Assembly (NCBI RefSeq): GCF_001441615.1 | Contig: NZ_LAXJ01000028.1 | Location: 35,832 to 99,831, forward strand | DNA length: 64,000 nt | From: Roseovarius atlanticus | GTDB taxonomy: Bacteria > Pseudomonadota > Alphaproteobacteria > Rhodobacterales > Rhodobacteraceae | Direction: 5' to 3' | In this document: positions 59,932-64,000 of the stretch, in pieces | How positions within the stretch are numbered: the first letter of the stretch is position 1 | Layout: every line of letters begins with the position of its first letter | Made by a program: the position numbers and the translations under genes | The notes under the pieces: model-generated | Database searches by the model: none | Told to the model about the DNA's origin: nothing | The model's input: only the letters and a program-made list of their open reading frames with translations

Positions 59932-60948
59932 TCAGTCTTCCGACCGCTGCTTCCAGCGTTCGTGAAGGTCTTCAATCATGTCATGCACTTGCGTCTCGAC
60001 CCAATCGGCGAAGTCTCCATCCGCCAACTCGATCGATAGGCCCTTGGCAGTGCGTTTGACCGTGCCGCCGCGTTTGCCGCCGATCTTCAGCGGGACGCTG
60101 GAAGGTGGGGCAGGGGAGGGCGACTTGGCCGGTTTAATCGCCTTGGTCACAGCCTTTTCTACGGCCAGGAACGTTTGGATGGACGGGTCATTGGTAGAGG
60201 CAATGTCATCCACCACCATGGAGGTCTCGGCATTTTCACGTGCCTCTTTCGCGATCCCGATAAGGTCCTCGCGGTCCAGACCATTCTCGTCGATGGCCCG
60301 ACCAAGGGATTCCCATCGGGGTCGGCCAATGCCATGGGCGGCGCCAATGGCGCGTACCAGATCCGGCCCGACCATGTCCGCGATCGCGATCGCCATAGAT
60401 ATGGACGACTTCGTGACGGTAAGAATTTCTGCAACCTGAGATTGATTTCCGAAGCCGGACGACACAAGGTCCTTTGCGAACAGGGCCTTTTCAATAAAAG
60501 ACAAATCGCGCCGACCCATGTTCTCCGAAATCTGAGCACGCAGAGCGCTGTCGTCATCCAGGTTGGTGACTAACGCGCGAACCTTGGTAACCTTATCGGA
60601 CTGACGGATCGCCTCCAGCCTGCGTCGCCCATAGACCAAAAGGTAGCGATCATCTTCACCCGGCGCACGTCGCACGAGGATCGGAACAGTCTGACCGTTC
60701 GCCTCAATCGCATCGCGCAAATCCATTACATCGGCCGGGTCAAGCCGGTCCGCCATACGCCCGTCTTCGATGCTCGCCGGGTCCAGTTCCCAAACATGAT
60801 GGGAATCGACCGCGTCGCGGGCGGACCGAAGGGCGCGATTCGAGGTCATCATCGGTGTCACAGCACCTGTCTGAGGGGCAGGGGAGGGGGCCCCAGCTGC
60901 CGCGAGACTGTCCAGCATTGACATGCGCTTCTTCTTGCCACTGGTCAT
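59932..60948 (-). CDS. repB: RepB partition protein (ParB family)
   Basis: 338 aa. N-terminal arm for RepA contact, the ParB core (LRDAIEANGQTVPILVRR, YLLVYGRRRLEAIRQ, ISENMGRRDLSFIEKALFA) and the helix-turn-helix SQVAEILTVTKSSISMAIAIADMVG, then a Pro/Lys linker and a dimerisation end. It binds the two parS sites near 58.5 kb. Overlaps repA by 4 bp. Confidence 0.94.
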   Translation of the reverse strand: MTSGKKKRMSMLDSLAAAGAPSPAPQTGAVTPMMTSNRALRSARDAVDSHHVWELDPASIEDGRMADRLDPADVMDLRDAIEANGQTVPILVRRAPGEDDRYLLVYGRRRLEAIRQSDKVTKVRALVTNLDDDSALRAQISENMGRRDLSFIEKALFAKDLVSSGFGNQSQVAEILTVTKSSISMAIAIADMVGPDLVRAIGAAHGIGRPRWESLGRAIDENGLDREDLIGIAKEARENAETSMVVDDIASTNDPSIQTFLAVEKAVTKAIKPAKSPSPAPPSSVPLKIGGKRGGTVKRTAKGLSIELADGDFADWVETQVHDMIEDLHERWKQRSED

Positions 60949-62132
60949 GTGCGCCCCCAGGTTTTCTGGATTAGGTCGGCGATCTCGTCATTTAGCGTAT
61001 TCAGGCTCTCAATCGCGCGATCATAGGTGGAACGCGTGAACGCGCTGCGTTCCACTTCATAAAGTGTCTGCTTGGTCAGGCCCGCATCTGAGATGGCTGT
61101 AGACTTCAACATGGGCGAATTCAGCACGGCTTCGCCGTACATTGTTCGCAGGAAAGCCACGATGCGGTTCTGCGGCGCATCCTGCGGCTCGTAGCGGGTC
61201 AAAACATAGCGCATCCAGTCATGAGACATGTCAGCGCCGCTCTCGGCAATCACGTCCATGAGGTCGGCTGTCATGCGGAGGAATTGCGACATGGACATCA
61301 CATCGAGCATCTCTGGATGGATGGTCACCAGAACGCCCGTGGCCGCGGACAGGGCGGACATGGTCAGAAAGCCAAGCTGCGGCGGGCAATCTATGACGAC
61401 CACGTCGTAGTCCTCATCGACCTGGGCCAGCGCCTCCTTCACGCGGAAGAAGAAAAGTCCGGCATTGCCCTGCGCCAGCGCGCGCGGGGTGTCGTGCTCG
61501 AACTCCATCAATTCGAGGTTGCCGGGGATCAAGTCCAAATTGGGGATATAGGTCTTGCGGATGACCGACCGGATCGGCTCCGGGTCCTCATAGCGGATCG
61601 CATCGTAGAGAGTGCCGCCATCTTCGAGGTCCAATTCCGGCTGAACGCCGTGCAGCGCGGTGAAGGAAGCTTGTGGGTCAAGATCAATGCCCAGCACACG
61701 ATATCCGCGCAGGGCAAGCCGTTGGGCGAGATGGGCAGAGGTTGTTGTTTTTCCGGACCCGCCCTTGAAATTCATCACGCCGATGACCTGAAGATGATCA
61801 CCCTCTCGTCGTCCGGGAACGTAATCGCCCGGCTTGCGAGCGGTTTTTTCAAGGAGCACACGCAGCGCTTGGATATCCTGCGCCGAGTAAAGACGACGGT
61901 TGCCGGCGGTCAGCTCGGGAGAAGGCCCTTTGCCATCCAAGTTGAGTTTGCGAAGATAGGAATCGTTTACGCCGAGCAGCGCCGCAGCCTCACCAGAGGT
62001 GAATTTGCGCATGGTCTTCTCGGCATCGGGTGGAAACAGGCTCTCACGTTGCGAATGCAACTGGTTCGCCAGCCATTCCGAATGCTGGCGGATCACCGCG
62101 TTGAGATCCTCATGCACAAAGGTATTATCCAT
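60945..62132 (-). CDS. repA: RepA partition ATPase (ParA family)
   Basis: 395 aa. A MerR-like N-terminal DNA-binding region (FTSGEAAALLGVNDSYLRKLNLDG) precedes the ParA core with KGGSGKTT at 123-130, LGIDLDPQASFT and VVVIDCPPQLGFLTMSAL. It segregates the plasmid with RepB and represses its own operon. First gene of repABC. Confidence 0.94.
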   Translation of the reverse strand: MDNTFVHEDLNAVIRQHSEWLANQLHSQRESLFPPDAEKTMRKFTSGEAAALLGVNDSYLRKLNLDGKGPSPELTAGNRRLYSAQDIQALRVLLEKTARKPGDYVPGRREGDHLQVIGVMNFKGGSGKTTTSAHLAQRLALRGYRVLGIDLDPQASFTALHGVQPELDLEDGGTLYDAIRYEDPEPIRSVIRKTYIPNLDLIPGNLELMEFEHDTPRALAQGNAGLFFFRVKEALAQVDEDYDVVVIDCPPQLGFLTMSALSAATGVLVTIHPEMLDVMSMSQFLRMTADLMDVIAESGADMSHDWMRYVLTRYEPQDAPQNRIVAFLRTMYGEAVLNSPMLKSTAISDAGLTKQTLYEVERSAFTRSTYDRAIESLNTLNDEIADLIQKTWGRT

Positions 62133-62171
62133 CTGCCCTCTCGCTTCCGAGACATCGCGTCTTTGGCGTGT

Positions 62172-62207
62172 TCACGGAAATTGACGTTTTTTGCCTCGTT
62201 TCCGTGA
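62172..62207. promoter_or_regulatory. Inverted repeat upstream of repA
   Basis: Perfect 9-bp arms TCACGGAAA/TTTCCGTGA around an 18-bp spacer, 40 bp before the repA start. The likely operator for RepA autorepression. Confidence 0.6.
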
Positions 62208-62445
62208 CTATTGGCGCAAGAGTCGGATTCGCGCAAGGTTTTTCCACATCTAGTGGGCGGGTCGTCACCGAACACAAGGCTGTTAGGCTTCCTGCTGCAT
62301 GGTGTAACGCACCGCATCTCACGAAAAGGGACAGGGGAGAACTCTTGTCGGAGGGCTCCAGCATGGCTTTGAGCGCACCAGAGCTTGCCTTTTGGCAGTT
62401 CTGGATATACATTATTGGATGTTTATCCATGCATGAGAGGACAAG

Positions 62446-62673
62446 ATGCAAGTTGCCAAATGGGGAAACTCCCTTGCCGTCCGGCTACCCGCGGATCTTG
62501 TGAGAGAACTCGGCTTAAAGGAAGGCGATCAGGTCGACCTGGTAAAGGACGATGGAACCATTCTTGTGAGACGCCAACCTCGCGCCGATGAAGTTCTACA
62601 AGGGCTAAGGCGGTTTCGCGGAAAACTGCCCAAGGACGCGCGTCTAAGCCGCGACGCCGCGCATGAGCGCTGA
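62446..62673 (+). CDS. vapB: VapB-type AbrB antitoxin
   Basis: 75 aa. AbrB fold in the first 45 residues (VAKWGNSLAVRLPADLVRELGLKEGDQVDLV), then a basic/helical arm that would cover the toxin. Overlaps vapC by 11 bp. Divergent from repA across a 313-bp gap holding the repA operator. Confidence 0.9.
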   Translation: MQVAKWGNSLAVRLPADLVRELGLKEGDQVDLVKDDGTILVRRQPRADEVLQGLRRFRGKLPKDARLSRDAAHER

Positions 62674-63058
62674 ATTCGCAGACACGAATGTTGTGCTCTA
62701 CCTGCTCGACGATGGTCCAAAGGCTGAGAGGGCGGAGGAAATTCTGGGGCAGGGACCCCGGATCAGCGTTCAGGTCCTGAACGAAGCGATGGTAAATTGC
62801 CGACGGAAAGCTGGTCTCAGTTGGGAAGATACCGGAGCGTTTCTTGAGGGTATTAAGTCCTTATGCCCTGTCGAGGACCTCACGATTCAAACCCATCAAG
62901 TGGGTCGCGCGTTGGCAGCGAAGTACCAGTTATCGGTCTATGACTCGATGATCGTGTCTGCCGCGCTGATCGCTGGGTGCACGACGTTATGGACTGAGGA
63001 CATGCACGACGGATTGCTGGTCGAAGATCGGCTGCGCGTCGTCAATCCATTTGCCTGA
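62663..63058 (+). CDS. vapC: VapC-type PIN-domain ribonuclease toxin
   Basis: 131 aa with the PIN acidic residues Asp7 (FADTNVVLYLL), Glu41 (VLNEAMVN), Asp94 (VYDSMIVSAAL) and Asp113 (TEDMHDG). VapC cleaves RNA and is blocked by VapB. Stabilises the plasmid next to the replication genes. The 3' end overlaps the opposing recombinase gene by 17 bp. Confidence 0.92.
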   Translation: MSAEFADTNVVLYLLDDGPKAERAEEILGQGPRISVQVLNEAMVNCRRKAGLSWEDTGAFLEGIKSLCPVEDLTIQTHQVGRALAAKYQLSVYDSMIVSAALIAGCTTLWTEDMHDGLLVEDRLRVVNPFA

Positions 63059-63938
63059 TCAGCAACCCAAGTCGCTCCGCCCGTTCCAACAGCATCCTGA
63101 CGGAGGACGGTTGCCAGCTTGTACGTCCCCGTGGTGTCCGCTCACGCATGGATTCCAATCGGTCGCAGATCGCCTGTAGCGTGATATCGGGGTCCGAACC
63201 TTTGATGGCCGCCACGATGGCAGGCAGGCGATCGTCGGTTTCGCGGCGTCCGGCGCGGCCAAGCACTTCATCGGGCAGAAACCCGTCGCGCACATATGCC
63301 TTTACGGCGCGAAGCAAGCGGCTTTGCGTCCAGCGTCGATCATGGGGCAGGGGGCCATTGATAATCTGCAAGACGTCTTCCCAAGCCATATCGGGGCGCA
63401 AGCGGCGCACATGGGGTACCCAATCCTGCGCGGTCTCGTTCAGGCGCTCCATGTAGCCGTCCTGTCGCGCCAGCCGCACCTTGCGCAGCGCGACGGGATC
63501 CTTGGCGCTTAGCCCAGGATTGCCACCAACGCGACCCTTGGCGCGCGCAGAGGCAAGCCCGGCCTTTGTGCGTTCGCGGATCAGAGCGCGTTCGAACTCG
63601 GCTGCGGCGCCCAGAACCTGCAGCGTAAACTTGCCCTGCGGTGAGGACGTGTCGATCGGGTCTTGCAGGGAGCGGAAGAAGGCACCCTTCGCCTCCAGAC
63701 TCTCGATCACCTCGAGAAGATGCGACAAGGACCGCGCAAGCCGGTCGATCCGCACGACGACCAGCGTGTCGCCGATCTGAACGCGTTCGAGAACGCGCGC
63801 AAGCACTGGCCGCGCGCGATTGCCGCCTGAGGCGTGTTCTTCGAAGATTTCGACGCATCCCGCGATTTGCAGGGCCTCAGACTGGGGCAGGGGTGTCTGA
63901 TCCTCTGTCGATACGCGCGCATAGCCAATCAGGGGCAT
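63042..63938 (-). CDS. Serine recombinase (resolvase/invertase type)
   Basis: 298 aa. Catalytic domain: Ser10 in GYARVSTEDQ, VVVRIDRLARSLSHLL, and FTLQVLGAAAEFERALIRERTKAGL. The C-terminal ~150 residues after the E helix are longer than in small resolvases and hold two helical DNA-binding-like segments (KAYVRDGFLPDEVLGRAGRRETD; TSWQPSSVRMLLERAERLGLL). It may resolve plasmid multimers or belong to a transposon whose rest lies beyond the window. Confidence 0.88.
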   Translation of the reverse strand: MPLIGYARVSTEDQTPLPQSEALQIAGCVEIFEEHASGGNRARPVLARVLERVQIGDTLVVVRIDRLARSLSHLLEVIESLEAKGAFFRSLQDPIDTSSPQGKFTLQVLGAAAEFERALIRERTKAGLASARAKGRVGGNPGLSAKDPVALRKVRLARQDGYMERLNETAQDWVPHVRRLRPDMAWEDVLQIINGPLPHDRRWTQSRLLRAVKAYVRDGFLPDEVLGRAGRRETDDRLPAIVAAIKGSDPDITLQAICDRLESMRERTPRGRTSWQPSSVRMLLERAERLGLLIRQMD

Positions 63939-63947
63939 GAAATCCGG

Positions 63948-63994
63948 CCGTTTGCAATTTAAGATATCTCCAATAAACGACCGTTTGTAAACGG
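63948..63994. promoter_or_regulatory. Recombinase binding site (res-like) upstream of the recombinase
   Basis: CCGTTTGCAA (63948-63957) and CCGTTTGTAAACGG (63981-63994, a 14-bp palindrome) stand 33 bp apart just before the recombinase start. Such phased half-sites suit a crossover site for the adjacent enzyme. Confidence 0.5.
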
Positions 63995-64000
63995 ATGCAA

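Noticed and set aside
61221..62207. 328-codon open frame opposite repA
   Set aside because: Antisense shadow of repA; composition is not protein-like.
1..64000. CRISPR array, tRNA or rRNA genes
   Set aside because: I saw no regularly spaced repeats of 25-40 bp and no cloverleaf or rRNA sequence; repeats present are short operators, terminal repeats or hairpins.

Overview
The window reads as a large part of a RepABC-type conjugative plasmid from an alphaproteobacterium, most likely a Rhodobacteraceae (Roseobacter/Ruegeria/Sulfitobacter-type) host. The reasons are the repA-repB-repC cassette with palindromic parS sites and a candidate antisense RNA between repB and repC, a VirB/VirD4 type IV secretion system with a VirD2-like relaxase, and a long series of small conserved proteins (DUF736, DUF2493, DUF3768, DUF6878, DUF6915, strawberry-notch) that I know from such plasmids. 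Base composition is GC-rich in the backbone and visibly less so in the cargo segments.

Layout. 1-6.7 kb is an insertion-sequence-littered edge: a decayed IS66 tnpC, an L,D-transpeptidase, an intact ISNCY-like element (1041-2579) with a 5-bp target duplication, a secreted protein of unknown role, and a membrane pair (537-aa HTH/multi-TM protein plus EamA transporter). 6.8-18.3 kb is the virB operon (virB1, 2, 3, 4, lipoprotein, VirB5-like/transglycosylase, virB5, 8, 9, 10, 11, two small extra genes, virB6). 18.5-24.9 kb is an accessory island placed between virB6 and virD4: XRE regulator, GNAT, then two convergent gene groups (MazG-like + uracil-DNA glycosylase-like; and unknown + HTH + IrrE metalloprotease carrying a chagasin-like domain + papain-like protease + thymidylate-synthase-like protein). 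25-30.4 kb carries virD4, relaxase, relaxase accessory protein and a gene-free candidate oriT. 30.4-50 kb is a block of plasmid-maintenance and unknown genes, including a nucleotidyltransferase lying between two copies of a DUF2493 3' end, a DUF3800 protein, an HTH-IrrE pair, a 1420-aa methylase/helicase, the PrlF-YhaV toxin-antitoxin pair and a 660-aa ParB-like protein. 50-55.2 kb is a mercury-resistance operon (merR divergent from merT-P-x-F-x-A, a second flavoprotein and ynfA). 55.4-64 kb holds ArdC, a Fic protein, two parS sites, repC-repB-repA, VapBC and a serine recombinase.

How it works together. VirB/VirD4, the relaxase and its helper would move the plasmid; RepABC replicates and partitions it; PrlF-YhaV, VapBC and possibly Fic and the HTH-IrrE pair stabilise it; ArdC would protect the incoming DNA; mercury resistance is the recognisable host benefit. 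The most interesting part is the island at 19.8-24.9 kb, where a cysteine-protease inhibitor fold is fused to a metalloprotease directly upstream of a papain-like protease, together with nucleotide-metabolism enzymes. This looks like an undescribed defence or stress-response module; that function is inference only.
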